DNA from: Benincasa hispida
Taxonomy: Eukaryota; Streptophyta; Magnoliopsida; Cucurbitales; Cucurbitaceae
Assembly (NCBI RefSeq): GCF_009727055.1
Contig: NW_024063779.1
Location: 699,410-763,409 of the forward strand
DNA: 64,000 bases
Reading direction: 5' to 3'
Below are positions 1 to 11,551 of the stretch, one piece after another. Both the position numbers and the translations under genes were made by a program. A model generated the notes under the pieces. The model had not been told where the DNA came from. It worked only from the letters and a program-made list of their open reading frames with translations, and did not search any database. How positions within the stretch are numbered: the first letter of the stretch is position 1; each line of letters starts with the position of its first letter.

Positions 1-702
1 AGGGTAAACTTCTTACTTTGGTTTGTTCTGAAGTTAATTTAGCTTTTGTACCTACAGATACTTGATGGGTAGATTCTGATGCTACTACTTATATAAGTAT
101 ATCAATGCAAGATTGGCTATGGAACCGGCCACCAAGTGATGCTGAAAGATTCATCTATGTGGATGATGGCAAAGCAGTTCCATTTGAAGCTATTGGGAAT
201 TTTAGATTACATTTAAAAATTGATTATTATTTGAATTTGAATGAGACTTTTGTTATACTGTCATTTAGATGGAATTTAGTTTCTATTTATAGTTTGGACA
301 AATTTGGTTTTCTTGTTCTTTCGGAAATAATAAAGTTAGTTTTTTTCAAAATTCCAAGCCTATTGGTACAGGTTCTTTAATTGATAATCTATATATATTT
401 GATTCTTTTGCTTCATTTAACAAGATCCTATTATCTAATTCATGTGATATAAAGCGTAAATAAAATGAAAAGTTTGCTATGTTATGGCACAAACATTTAG
501 GTCACATCTCTAAATAGAGAATTCAAAGACTTGTGTCAGATGGAATTTTTTATTCCCTTGATTTAAGTAATTTTGACATTTGTGTAGAATGTATTAAGGA
601 AAAATAGTCAAACATAAAAAAATTAGGTGCCAACAAATGCTCAGACATCTTAGAACTAACATATATAAACATTTGTGGTCCATTCTTTATGGTTTCTTAG
701 AA
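1..702 (+). pseudogene. Degenerate Ty1/copia fragment (protease, pre-integrase, start of integrase)
   Basis: Translated fragments follow copia order. A protease-like WVDSDATT lies near 66-90, where the family has D-S-G. A pre-integrase motif LWHKHLGHISK lies at about 482-514, and the start of the integrase follows. Several stop codons and frame changes mean no protein is made. The reading is cut at 702 by a solo LTR and resumes at 2521. The 5' part of the element lies outside the window. Confidence 0.8.
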
Positions 703-2520
703 TGAACTAAAGGGATCAATTCCTGAGCGGAAGCATGTAAACGCCTTGCATTTCGATTTTTTGGTCTATACGAAACAAAATAAAAAAAATAGAGAATAAA
801 TCATGTTTATACATTCAGCATGCCTTTTAATAAAAAGAAAAGGGAAAAAAAACATTTTCTTACCTTTGTCAATCCCTTTTTCTTCATGAAAATCCCAAGC
901 TTTTTCTTCGCAACGTATCTCCAACGAATAATGAACACCACATTAAAAGAGATCTCGATATTCTCTTGGAATCCAAGGGTAGAAAAGTGGTCTTTAAGCC
1001 TTTGAGAAGGAATAGTGGGAATGAGAAAATGTTGAGAGAATTTTGGAAGAACTTATGTGGCTAGGTTTTCACAAATGAAAATCTTATTTTTAATTTGGGC
1101 AAAAGAAACAATTTATATGGAGAAGGGTTTACCCCTTCTCCAAGTATTTACATATTTGCCCTTAGGGCTTAATTAATTAATCAAATAATTTTATTTAATT
1201 AATTAGCAAACCTAATAAATAACTATGTATATTAAATCTATTTAATGTATATAGTTAATTAATTAAATAAGCATCATGTGTTTATTTGCCTCCACCTCTC
1301 AAAATTAACTAATTCCTTATGAATCTGATTCCTAAGAAAATTCTTTATTTGAATTCTATCCAAATATTTCTCTCTTAATTGTAGATCAAATCTATAATTA
1401 ACCATATCATATTAATCTCATTAACATGTTATTCCATCAATTGATTTAAACATTTCTTGTCATTCCTCTTGTATTTCCTTTAGTGAGCTATTGAAGGACC
1501 TTATAGACCTACAGATTAGAAGCTCTAATCATATGAGATTAATTGATTAAACTCCTTTAATCCAATTAATCAATATTCATTAACTACCAAACACTCCGTT
1601 AAAGACCGATAGTTGTACTTTTCGCACTGTAGATTTATTTCTATGTCCATGGATACAACCAATCAACAGAGTAATGACCCTTCACAAATGCTCATAACTA
1701 TAGTTGGGTCAAAATACTATTTTACCCATACAGTTACATCTAACTCCTTAAATACCACTGATTTCTCTAATGAACAAACAGTTTATAGTCCAACTATAAA
1801 CTAACACCTCCCGGGCCAGAGAGGTTAAGGCCTCATTGTTCAAGACCCGAAACCAGCTATTAAGGGAGCAATTTATCTACTTACTTCTGCTTCGGGTTAG
1901 GAATAAATTTCGTCTTGTGTAATTAAGTTCCCAACTCCCCAATTAGACAAATCCCAAAATGGTAAGCTTATTGAGTCGACTATCATGGTCACTCTCACCC
2001 ATACAGATCAAAAGACTGTCGTCATAAACAGGAATTCACAACTCAACTTAGGATTAAGGTCAAGTCTCCTATGGTCATCCTAGTGAAATGTAAGTCTCTT
2101 CTAGTGACGGTATTATATAGAGAGTCTATTCATTTCATGGTCTGGTCTTATATAAACTATTTATGTAGAATACCCTCGCTCGCATGTCACCATACGAACG
2201 ATCAGGATCAGATCATTTGTAGCACTTTACAACAATTGTAACATCTACGAAATGGGTCGTACTCGTAGTGTCACCAAGATAAGGTACCCAGCTTTATCCA
2301 TCAAATACAAAACATTTAGGTTATTACTTAAACATGATCCACCTATATGTCTCCACATTCATATTTAAGATTCATGAATAACATTGGATTTTAGTTTATT
2401 GGATTGAATTAATGCAGTCTTATCGCAAATAAAATACCTATGATTTTATTAGATAAATAATTTATGTTAACATAACTACAAACCATGAGATACACTATAT
2501 TTAGGACATCAAGTCCAACA
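703..2520 (-). mobile_element. Solo LTR of the 1.9-kb family (minus orientation), inside a copia fragment
   Basis: Begins TG and ends CA (…AAGTCCAACA). It shares long blocks with the LTRs at 5581-7522, 26275-28338, 38266-40139 and, reversed, 21274-23460: the short stretch near CTACAGATTAGAAGC, the CTCCCGGGCCAGAGAGG-like block, and the terminal GGACAT…CCAACA. No internal retrotransposon region is attached, so it is a solo LTR. No target duplication is visible. Removing it rejoins the integrase reading seamlessly. The 63-codon ORF at 1613 is not a gene. Confidence 0.82.
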
Positions 2521-2686
2521 TGGACAAGAATATTTTATTACGTTCATAGATGACTACTCAAGATATGGGTACCTATGTTTAATTCATGAGAAGTCTCAAT
2601 CTTTGGACGTTTTCAAGTCTTTCAAATTTGAAATTGAACTTCAACTTTGAAAGAAAGTTAAGGTTATCAAATTTAATCATAGTGGT
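2521..2686 (+). pseudogene. Continuation of the copia integrase core after the solo LTR
   Basis: Reads GQEYFITFIDDYSRYGYL, the conserved beginning of the copia integrase catalytic core, followed by the usual helix and a stop codon. It continues the frame that ends at 702. The sequence changes abruptly at about 2687 into the LTR of the minus-strand copia element, before the second catalytic Asp region, so the fragment is truncated. Confidence 0.8.
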
Positions 2687-2902
2687 GATAAGCCTACGTC
2701 CACGGGAAGATTCTTTTCTTTCTCACTTGAAGATTGCTTACAACAGTTATAGTTTATAGAAAAATAGAAAGTATAATAAATTCTCTCTATCTCTTTTTTT
2801 CTTATCAGTGGTATTTATAACACATACCATCTGACCGTTACAAGATAGAGTTTTTTATGTAAACTAAACTAGCTGAAATGGTATTTGAGTCACTGTTTTA
2901 CA
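2687..2902 (-). mobile_element. Truncated 3' LTR of the minus-strand copia element
   Basis: Matches 9440-9652 over about 215 bases, with a minus-strand TATAAATA near 2813-2820. The inner end (…GTTTTACA at 2902) is next to a purine-rich tract on the minus strand (GGTGGAGAATT). About 450 bases of the LTR present in the 5' copy (8985-9439) are missing, so the outer end was lost by deletion or recombination. Confidence 0.75.
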
Positions 2903-5580
2903 AATTCTCCACCTTGACTCTAATGCCTGCAATCTTATGATCTTCCCGATTCTGACCATTCTATTTACCCTGTGTCTAGAAGTTCAAAACCAACTTGTTC
3001 TAGACATTTGATCAATTTAAGTTTTGATATTGGTTTTGTCAACATGTCTGTTGCGTTCTCTGATGTGTGAACTTTCAATATTTCTGTTTCCCCTATATCA
3101 ACTTTGTTTCTGATGAAATGATACTTTATATCAATATGTTTTGTTCTAGTGTGGTGTTTTGGATTTCGGGATAAATGTATAGCACTTTGGTTGTCACAGT
3201 AAAGTCTTACCACTGTTTGACTTAATCCAAAGTCTTCCAACAATCCCTTAATTTACAATGCCTCTTTAATTGCTTCAGTTAATACCATATACTCAACTTC
3301 TGTTGTAGATAAAGCCACTATAGGTTGTAATGTGGCTTTTCAGCTAATTAGATTAGGACCATAAAGGAATAGATAACCAGTTAGAGACCTTCTTTTGTCT
3401 AAATCACCAACGTAGTCAGCATCCACATATCCAAATAGCTCTAAGTTTGGTTCAGTTGATTTTTGGTAGACTAATCTTGAGTTTTTATACCAAACTAAGT
3501 ATCTTAAGATCCATTTAGTGGCCTCCCAGTGTCTTTTACACGGGTTAGACATATACCTACTAACAAAACTAGCTGAGTATTAGAGGTCAAGTCTGGTAGA
3601 AGTCATTAAATACATTAGGCTTCCGACTGCTTGACTATAGGGTATAATAGACATCTGCTTTTGATGTTCTAGGTCAGAATTTTTAGGAAAGTTGGCTAAG
3701 GATAATTTGAAGTGCTGAGCAATAGGCAAGCTTACAGGTTTAGCATAACTTAGGTTGAACCTTTTTAGGATCTTCTCACAATAGTTAAATTGGTTGTTGC
3801 TTAGGATAGAATCCTTCTTGTTCCTTAGGATCTCAATCCCTAGAACTTTGCTTGCTTCTCCCAAGTCCTTCATGTCAAACTCTCTTTTTAGGAGGTTTTT
3901 AACATGAGTTAAGTCTTCCTTGGACCTACCTACCAGTAACATGTCATTCACATATATAAGTAAGTAAACTTTGTCCTTGTAGGAACTTGTATTTACGTAA
4001 ACACATATGTCATAGGAACTTCTTTTGAATCCAATGCTAGATATATAGTCATTAAACCTTCTATACCAGCGCCTAGGTGATTGTTTCAGCCCATAGGTTG
4101 ACTTGTTGAGTAAGCAGTAGAGATTCTCTTTCCTTCTAACTTCAAATCACTTAGGTTGCATCATGTAGATTGTCTCTTCTAGATGTCCATGAAGGAAGAC
4201 AATTTTCACATCCAATTTATACAATTCTAAGTTATTTTGAGCAACCGAGGATAAAAGAATCCTTATAGAAATTTGTTTGACAACTAGAGAGAAAATCTCT
4301 TAGTGTCTATTCCTTCCCTTTTTTGTAAACCTCTTTGCAAACAACCTTGCCTTATACCTAGGTTTCTGATCAGATGATGCATCTTCTTTGAGTTTGAAAA
4401 CCCATTTGGAAGCTATTGGTTTATAACCATTAGGCAGAGGAGTTAAAGACCAAGTATCATTCACATTTAGTGAATCCATTTCCTCATTCATGGCTTCTAT
4501 CCAATTCTTTGTATTAGAACAACTTGTTGCTTCTTCAAAAGTTGTTGGTTCTTAGTCAGTAGAAGCCACAACAGAATTTAGAACTAAATTCATATAGTTT
4601 ATTTCAGTATACCTTGCTGGATGGGTAATGGTTCTCCTTTGTTTATCCCTAACTAAGGCATACTGACTCAAGTCTGATTGTTGATTAACAGTCTCCTCTT
4701 GTTCCCTTTATTCTTACTCAACTTCTTCTATGTCACTAGGTAAGTTAGGTTATGTTGGTTGCTTAGTAGTTAACTCCACCGCCATTCCTGTGATAGATGT
4801 CTCAACTTCATCCTCAAGCCTTTTCTTATTTTGCATAAATATCTCCTCTTCTCTAAAGGTGATGTCTCTACTAATTATGAACTTCCTTTCTACTGGATGC
4901 CACATTTTAAATCCTTTCTCCCTCTGTAAAGCCTACAAACATACACTTAGCAGCTCTGGCCTTCAACTTTCCCTTATTTTGGTGAACAAACCCTAACACC
5001 CAAAAACCTTAAGGTTGTCTAAATTAGAAGGATGATTAGTCCACTTCTCCTCAGGAGTAAACATCTCTAGAGATGTGTGAGGGCACCTATTCAAGGTGTA
5101 GCAGCTTTTGCCCAAAAAATTTCACTTAGGATAGCATCAGAAAGCAAACATCTTACACTTTCCATTATAGTTTTGTTTAACCTCTCAGCAACCCAATTCT
5201 GTTGAGGTGTGTACCTCACAGTCCTATGCCTAGTTATACCATTCTCACTACAGTATTTGTCAAAGTCCTCATTACAGAATTCATGCCCATTGTCCGTTCT
5301 AAAGTAAATTTTAACCTTTTAGATGTTTGTGTTTCTATCATAGCTTTCCATTCTTTAAACTTCCCAAATACTTAGTCCTTAGTTTTAAGGAAGTATATCC
5401 AACTTTTCCAAGAAAAAATAATCTATTAAGGTTAGAAAATACCTACTTAGGCTTGGTGGGAGATGATCCCTATAGGTCAGAATGAACATAGTCCAGTATT
5501 CCTTTGGTAATATGCTGAGATTTTGTGAAGCTCTGTGTGGTAGCATTTCCTAAAATACAATGTTCACAGAAGGAAAGATA
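2903..5580 (-). pseudogene. Ty1/copia pol remnant: integrase, reverse transcriptase, RNase H
   Basis: Read from right to left on the minus strand this is copia pol in normal order. It starts with the integrase zinc-binding end and core (around 5200-5570), then the RT with a DVKIVFLHG-like motif (around 4200) and the RT active-site block, here YVNDMLLVG instead of YVDD (around 3940). The RNase H region with DADYVGDLDKRRS is near 3390-3430 and the RNase H C-terminus is at 2965-3243. The longest open pieces are only 123, 92 and 70 codons, and many stops separate them, so the element is dead. Gag and protease lie beyond the solo LTR at 7523-8968. Confidence 0.88.
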
Positions 5581-7522
5581 TGATGGAAAAATAGGCATGC
5601 GTAGCGAAATTGAGGATTAATTTTACTCTAATTGCATAAATTAAACATATAACCCTAAATTAGTTAATTAGGGTTTTTTTAGAAACATTACCTTTAAAGC
5701 TCCCGAAACTCGTCTATCTCCGCTCGAACACGAACCGGACAACCACTAGAGCTAACCTACTATCCTCTGGACTCAGAACTGGGTTGTGGGACCCGATGGA
5801 TGAAGAACCCGAGAGAGAGAAAGAGATGGAAATAGTAGAGTGAAATTTGGATTGGATTTGGATTTTTCCAGCCCAACTTTTAAAAACTAATTTTTGCAAA
5901 ATGTCCAAAAAAAATGACAAGCCCATATTTATAGAAAATGGTCATGCAAAATTGCATGAAATAACCTCATAAAAACCCAACACCTAGAATCCACTATCTA
6001 AATGGACTTAATGTCTCCACTATAAGCCAACACCTAGCCCACTATTTTGTTAATGAAATTATCCAACAAAAGTTTGGATTTTCTCACTAACTTTAGTCAA
6101 AGGGCAAAATAGTCATTTGGTCAAAGTCAAACTTTGACCGAAAAGTCAACATTTTGACTTTTTAAGATTTTTTTCCGTGTTGACTAATTTTGACCTCCCG
6201 AGCATGAATCCGCATTCATTTTCTCGAAATTCAAATCACATTTTAATATACGGTCAGTCAAAGTTTAATTTTTCAAAGTCAAAAGTCAACTCTTTGACTT
6301 TTTACATCTTTGACCATTTTCATTATTTCCGAGCTTCCGAATATGAACGTATTCATATTCTTGAATTTAAACCACATTTAAATATTAAAGTTGTGTCTCT
6401 AAACTATAAAACCAACCACTATATCACATATACTTGTCGGTGTCTCTCTCTTCACCTAATTCGAACAATTCGAATTATTCTATCATACTATTCTAAGTTT
6501 ATTCTATATGAGCTAGTAGGGGAACCTAATAGACCTATAGATCATGGGCTCCAACGATCCGAGATTAGCTGGCTAAACTCTTTAGATGGAGGTAATCAAC
6601 ATTTGTTAACTCACGGGTCATTCCACTATAGTCCCGTAGTTACACTCCCCTCACTATAGATATAATTGTGTCCATATGATATAACCGTGAAAGTAAACTA
6701 ATCCTTCACAGGTTGTTTGTAATCTCGGTTGGGTCATAAAAATCGTTTTTCCCTCGAGACTACATCTTATTCCTTAAGTTCCACTAATTCTTTAATGAAC
6801 AATTGGTTTAAGGTCCAACCTATAAACTGAACCCCTCTCGGGCCAATGAGAGGGTGGGGCCCCTTGTTCAAGATCTGGATTCAGTACTAAAGGGAACAAC
6901 CTATCTATTATCCCTATAACGGGTAGGAGTGAATTCTGTCTTGCACTCTATGTTCCCAGCTATCCACCTGATCTTACCCTTGAAATGGGAGACTGGGGCA
7001 GCAATAATGAGCTACCCTTACCTACGTAGATCTAAGGATAATTCCGAGTGAATAGGAGTTCATAGTTAGCTCAGGATTAAGATTAAGTTACCTAGGTCAT
7101 CAATTAACGAAATAGTCAGTTTTATACATTAAACGGTATTTAGAATGTAAAAAGTGACTATTTCATGGTTCAATCTTATGTAAACTCTTTACATAGGATG
7201 CCTCCATTTTCATGTCTCCACATGAACAGTTTAGGATCACATCGTTTGTAATAACTACAAAATGGGTCGCATCTATAGTGTCCTCAGAATAAGGCGCTCA
7301 ACCTTATTCATATACTATTGACCATTTTGGCTATATATATTTGAACTTGATCCACATTTATGTCACTACATAAAGTTCAAACTTAAACTTAATAGCCTCA
7401 GAACCTTAGTTTATTGGATTCATGAATATAGAATTTATATTTACTAAAGATTTTCAATAACAACTTTATTGAAAAAGAATATGATATTACAAATTACGAG
7501 TTTTAGGACATAAAATCCAACA
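5581..7522 (-). mobile_element. Solo LTR of the 1.9-kb family with a perfect 5-bp target duplication
   Basis: Begins TGATGG and ends ATCCAACA. It is flanked by AGATA at 5576-5580 and 7523-7527, a perfect 5-bp duplication. Length is 1942 bases. A minus-strand TATAAATA lies near 5924-5931, the promoter position expected for an LTR in this orientation. It splits the pre-integrase region of the minus-strand copia element. The 160-codon ORF at 6177-6659 lies entirely within it, resembles no protein, and is not called. Confidence 0.92.
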
Positions 7523-8968
7523 AGATACTCACTGATCCCTTTGGGTAGTATATCCTATTTAGACAGTGCTTGCATCCCTTTTACACTGATATGGGATAGT
7601 CTTTTGTGCCACAAGTCTGCCTCTGTCAAGTTTGCTATTGAAACAATGTAGGCACTAGTCATCATCTCTACTCCTCTTATTATATAGAGATCATTAACTT
7701 TTTCGCCAACCAAAACTATCTTAGAATCCTTAATCATTTCTAGGATTCCAACCTTTCCTCTGCACTCACACCTAATGAAGTTAAGCATACCTAGAGATTT
7801 CAAATTTCACTTGAGTAAAGGTACATGTCTCACATTTCTAAGAAGCTTGATTGATCCAACCTTTAGCTTTAAGGATACTGAACCAACTCTTTTGATTTTG
7901 CAGGCTTCATTATTTCCCATGTACACAGATTCTCCATCCACATCCTTGTAGGTATTAAACCAAGGTTTAAAGGGTATCATATGATAGATACAGCTAGAGT
8001 CAAATACCCAGTCATGCTTCCCAAGAGGACTTATTTGGTTGGTTTTAGTTCTAGTAGAGACTAAAGCATCAGAATAGAAATAGGACTCTTCAACCATTGA
8101 GGCTTCTGGATGTTATTCTTCCTGATCCTTCTCTTTTTCCTGACTTTTTCGCTTTAAACTGTAGCAATCCCTCATTAAATGTCCTTTCTTTTTACAATAA
8201 TTACATCTCAGTTTGGTTTTTGGTTTATGCTCTTCACCAGACTGATTCTTAGTCATTTTAGAATGATTTTGCTTGTTCTTGCCCTTGACAAATAGCCTTC
8301 TGCACTAGGTTGTTCCTTTTTTACTGTATGAAGCTCCAATTCCCTAGTTCTCAATGCTGAAATAATGGCATTAGTGGTGGCTGACTCTCTGCCATATTTC
8401 AAGGCATTCTTTACCTCTTATAGACTTCAGGTAAAGAGTTCAACAAAACAAAGACTTCATTCTCATCGCCAATCTTTTGTCAAGGCTCTTGAACTCAGAA
8501 ACTATCTTTTTAAACTCATCCAGATTGTCTGATAGTGTTTTAGTAGAATCTATCTTAAATGTGAAGAACTTTTCCTTTAAAAACATCTTGTCAGTCAGAT
8601 CCTTAGTTGCATAAAGACCTTCTAACTTGACCCACATTTTTTAAGTCGTGTCTTGATCGATCACCTGTCTCAAAATGCTATCACTGAGATTAAGAACTAA
8701 AGTCCCATAGGTTGTAAATTCCATATATTCCATTTCTTGAGATGTTAACGTAGGTGGCAGAGTCGATGGGTCTAAAAGGGCTCTATAGGCTTTCTGTTGT
8801 CCAAGAATAGTCTTCATTTTGGCCTTCCACATACCAAAATCACCCTTTCCATCAAACTTTTCTATATCAAATCTAGCAACAACCATCACTGACCTAGAAA
8901 GAATGCCAAGAATGGTTTTCTTGAGTATCTTGATGCTTCAAGAATGCTGGTCTTGATGAACTTCAAAT
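7523..8968 (-). pseudogene. Ty1/copia gag, protease and pre-integrase remnant
   Basis: On the minus strand, gag begins near 8889 (MMVVARFDIEKFDGKGDF) and continues through 8440, the UBN2-type copia gag. A zinc knuckle of the form C-x2-C-x4-H-x4-C lies around 8160-8211. The protease-like region at 7807-8097 reads VFDSS where D-S-G is expected, so the catalytic triplet is changed. The pre-integrase piece at 7555-7803 has LWHKRLSHIS. Frames are broken by stops at several points. It is the 5' half of the element whose pol is at 2903-5580. Confidence 0.88.
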
Positions 8969-8980
8969 GCTCTGATACCA
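8969..8980 (-). other. Primer-binding site of the minus-strand copia element
   Basis: The minus strand reads TGGTATCAGAGC, the match to the 3' end of initiator methionine tRNA used by most plant copia elements. It lies 4 bases inside the 5' LTR boundary and just before gag. This fixes the LTR inner edge at 8985 and the element's orientation. Confidence 0.9.
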
Positions 8981-8984
8981 ATTT

Positions 8985-9652
8985 TGTTGGGTTATATTTT
9001 CTTGTGTAGGCCAAATTAATCAAGATCAATCCTCAGTTGGTGAAGAAATGGCTGAGGAAAGCTCTGTTTCTTTGGGCAAAGCTTTCTCTGTTTTTCTCTC
9101 TTAATTGATAAGCATTGTTAATTCCTCGATGTGTATGTATCGTTACTCGATAAGTTTCTGCTTGTTACTCGATGGGTTTTTTTCTTCTTTCCTCGATGAT
9201 TTTTTGTTCTTTCCTCGATGGAACTCGACGAGTATTAATCTTTACTCGATCCTACTCGATGAGTATTAATCTTTACTCGATGCAACTCGATGAGAGAAAT
9301 TCTTTACTCGTTACAACTCGATACTTTGAAAATGTTGTGATTTGATTATAAGATCGTGTTTTCGTTGATTTACAGAGAAACATATGAAGATTGAAGAAGA
9401 AGGTAAAGAGAAGGAGGAACACACAGAGTTACGTGGTTCGGCCAATAAACCTATGTCCACAGGAAAATTATTTTCTTTCTCACTTGAAGATTGCTTACAG
9501 TAGTTGTAATTTACAAAAAAAAATAGAAAGTATGATTAATTCTCTTTTTTTTTTTTCTAATAAATGGTATTTATAATACATACCATCTGACCATTACAGG
9601 ATAAAATTTGTTATGTGAACTAGCTGAAATAGTATTTGAGTCACTGTTTTAC
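8985..9652 (-). mobile_element. 5' LTR of the minus-strand copia element
   Basis: Starts TGTTGGGTTA on the plus strand next to the primer-binding site and runs to the end of the block shared with 2687-2902. About 668 bases. It contains roughly a dozen degenerate copies of CTCGATG/ACTCGAT at about 9125-9330, and a TATA-like motif in the shared part. The outer end reads …TTTTAC followed by TGCATA, so the last base of the LTR seems lost. No target duplication could be assigned because the partner LTR is truncated. Confidence 0.78.
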
Positions 9653-9917
9653 TGCATAATTAACCCCAAAATGGGACAGAGCAAGAACTGAAGCTTGAGA
9701 GTTGAGGGTGAGAGCGGTTGATATTTTTCTCTTGATATGGGAAAATATTTTTATTTAAGAAAATATTTGGGTGTTGCCGTAGAAAAATTTACATCTTTTC
9801 TTTGTGTCTAAAAGAAAGGAAAGGATGGATTAGGTAATTATTACTCTTTTTTATTATTGTTTTTTCCCTACTAAACTCCAAAATCAATGAACTTAGTAAG
9901 AGATAAAGTAATGAGGG

Positions 9918-10491
9918 TGAAAAATTATCATAATTTTCCAATAATGTGTGTTTTTTAAGATTTTTACTACATATTTTTTCCTTACCTTCATTTTGGGTGG
10001 GATCTTGTCAAAGAAAATCATTCTTTTAAATTGATCGAAATTGATTGAACTATACATATAGGAAGGAAAGTCACAACTTCAAGAACTAAAAAGGTTCTTC
10101 TACCTTAATCAAATTTTTAGAAAACAATTATCATAATTTTTCAATAATGTGTGTTTTTTAAGATTTTTACTACATTTTTTCCCTCTCCCTTATTTTGGGT
10201 CGGGTCTTGTCAAAGAAAATCGTTCTTTTAAATTGATCGAAATTGGTTGTAGTACATATATAGGAATGAAAGTCACAACTTTAAGAACTAAAAAGGTTGT
10301 CCTACCTCAATAAAATTTTTAGAAAAAAGCTATCCTAATTTTCCAATAATGTGTATTTTTTAAGATTTTTACTACATTTTTTTCCTCTCTTATTTTGGAT
10401 GGGGTCTTGTTAATTGGATGAAGTATATATAGGACGGAAAGTCACAACTTTAAGAAGTAAAAAGTTTGTTCCACCTTAATCAAATTTTTAG
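9918..10491. repeat. Three tandem copies of a ~200-bp unit upstream of the glucanase gene
   Basis: Units start near 9918, 10119 and 10321 and each carries the block CCAATAATGTGTGTTTTTTAA, then TCACAACTT…AAGAACTAAAAAGGTT. The third is somewhat shorter (about 170 bases). Similarity is high by eye, so the duplications look fairly recent. The array ends about 330 bases before the ATG at 10823, so it may contribute to the promoter. 10492-10769 and 9653-9917 are otherwise plain AT-rich sequence. Confidence 0.85.
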
Positions 10492-10769
10492 ACAAATGGA
10501 AAACTTAGGAGTGAGATAAATGGCACTACTATAGCCAAGAATGAATAATATAGAAACAAACACCTAATAGTTAGAAAATTTTATTTAAAAGGACTAAATG
10601 GTTTATAAATGTCATGTTCAATTATTTATCGACATCATATTTTAATCATTAGGCATACTGAAAATTAGAGTTGGCTCACGTTTATAATTTTTTTTGAAAA
10701 AATTATGTGATAAAAATGTGAAATCTAAGCTTTACCTAATAGTTACCCTTCTATGACATTTTGCCCATC

Positions 10770-10776
10770 TATAAAA
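10770..10776 (+). promoter_or_regulatory. TATA box of the GH16 gene
   Basis: TATAAAA lies 47 bases before the ATG at 10823, in CATCTATAAAAACCTCC. This predicts a very short 5' leader of about 15-25 bases. It is the only good TATA match in the preceding few hundred bases at a suitable distance. Confidence 0.6.
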
Positions 10777-10822
10777 ACCTCCCTAGAATAGAAAACTAGA
10801 AATCATTATTATTACTCTTACA

Positions 10823-11425
10823 ATGGGCGATCCCAGCGTGAGCCTGAGCCACCCCCTCAAACAAATTGCCATCGACTACAATCCCAAAGCCTGCACCTAC
10901 TGCGCCACCTCCAACTCAATCACCCTCACCTACGACCACCAGGGCGGCGCGCGATGGCGCTCTACCACCCGGTTCCTGTACGGGACATTCTCGGCCATGA
11001 TCCGGTGCCCCGGGGGGAACACCTCCGGCCTCAACTTCAACCTGTACCTGTCGTCGTTGGAAGGAGAGAAAGGGCAAGACGAAATCGACTTCGAATTCCT
11101 GGGAAAGGACCGGAGCGTGGTTCAGACCAATTTCTACACCGGCGGGGTCGGGAACAGAGAGCAAATCCACGAGCTTGGGTTCGATTGCGGAGATGGGTTC
11201 CACAAGTATTCGGTGAAATGGGAGGCGGATTTGATCGAGTGGGCGGTGGACGGGGCGGTGGTGCGGCGGGCGGTGGAGGATATTCCGAGGAAGGCGATGT
11301 ACTTATATGCGTCGATGTGGGATGCAAGTGATATAGATGAAGGGAGATGGGCGGGGAAGTATGTGGGTTGTGATCAGCCTTATGTTTGTGTTTATAAGGA
11401 TATTCAGGTTCCTCGTCAGTCTTAG
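10823..11425 (+). CDS. GH16 endo-beta-glucanase, EG16-like (XTH-related)
   Basis: A 200-residue intronless protein of glycoside hydrolase family 16. The active-site motif DEIDFEFLG is present: nucleophile E87, D89, acid/base E91. It is followed by a family-typical TNFYTGGVGNRE loop and a SMWDASD motif near the C-terminus. Two things separate it from ordinary xyloglucan endotransglucosylase/hydrolases (about 280-300 residues): it has no signal peptide and it lacks the XTH C-terminal extension. That architecture matches the plant EG16 group, which cleaves beta-glucan backbones of xyloglucan and mixed-linkage glucan hydrolytically. Activity and location (possibly not through the classical secretory path) are inferred. 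The ATG follows a TATA box at a suitable distance. The coding part is GC-rich, unlike its surroundings. The other ORFs of 95-125 codons here are shadows. Confidence 0.88.
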   Translation: MGDPSVSLSHPLKQIAIDYNPKACTYCATSNSITLTYDHQGGARWRSTTRFLYGTFSAMIRCPGGNTSGLNFNLYLSSLEGEKGQDEIDFEFLGKDRSVVQTNFYTGGVGNREQIHELGFDCGDGFHKYSVKWEADLIEWAVDGAVVRRAVEDIPRKAMYLYASMWDASDIDEGRWAGKYVGCDQPYVCVYKDIQVPRQS

Positions 11426-11545
11426 ATCACCTGTCCCTACACTGCACCACAGGTTTATGGAGAAAACATCGAATCCTCAAATCAAAATATTACCCCCTTT
11501 ATCATTATGCTAATACTCATACCAATACTATTATATTTTTATATC

Positions 11546-11551
11546 AATAAA
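11546..11551 (+). terminator. Likely poly(A) signal of the GH16 gene
   Basis: AATAAA lies about 120 bases after the stop codon, in a T-rich context (TATCAATAAATGATG). It is the first canonical signal downstream. Confidence 0.5.

Noticed and set aside
6177..6659. 160-codon ORF
   Set aside because: Lies wholly inside a solo LTR. The same region in the other LTR copies is not open, and the sequence resembles no protein.
10916..11331. ORFs of 95, 96 and 125 codons overlapping the GH16 gene
   Set aside because: They lie in other frames of a GC-rich true coding region, give Pro/Arg/Gly-rich sequences, and start and stop inside it.
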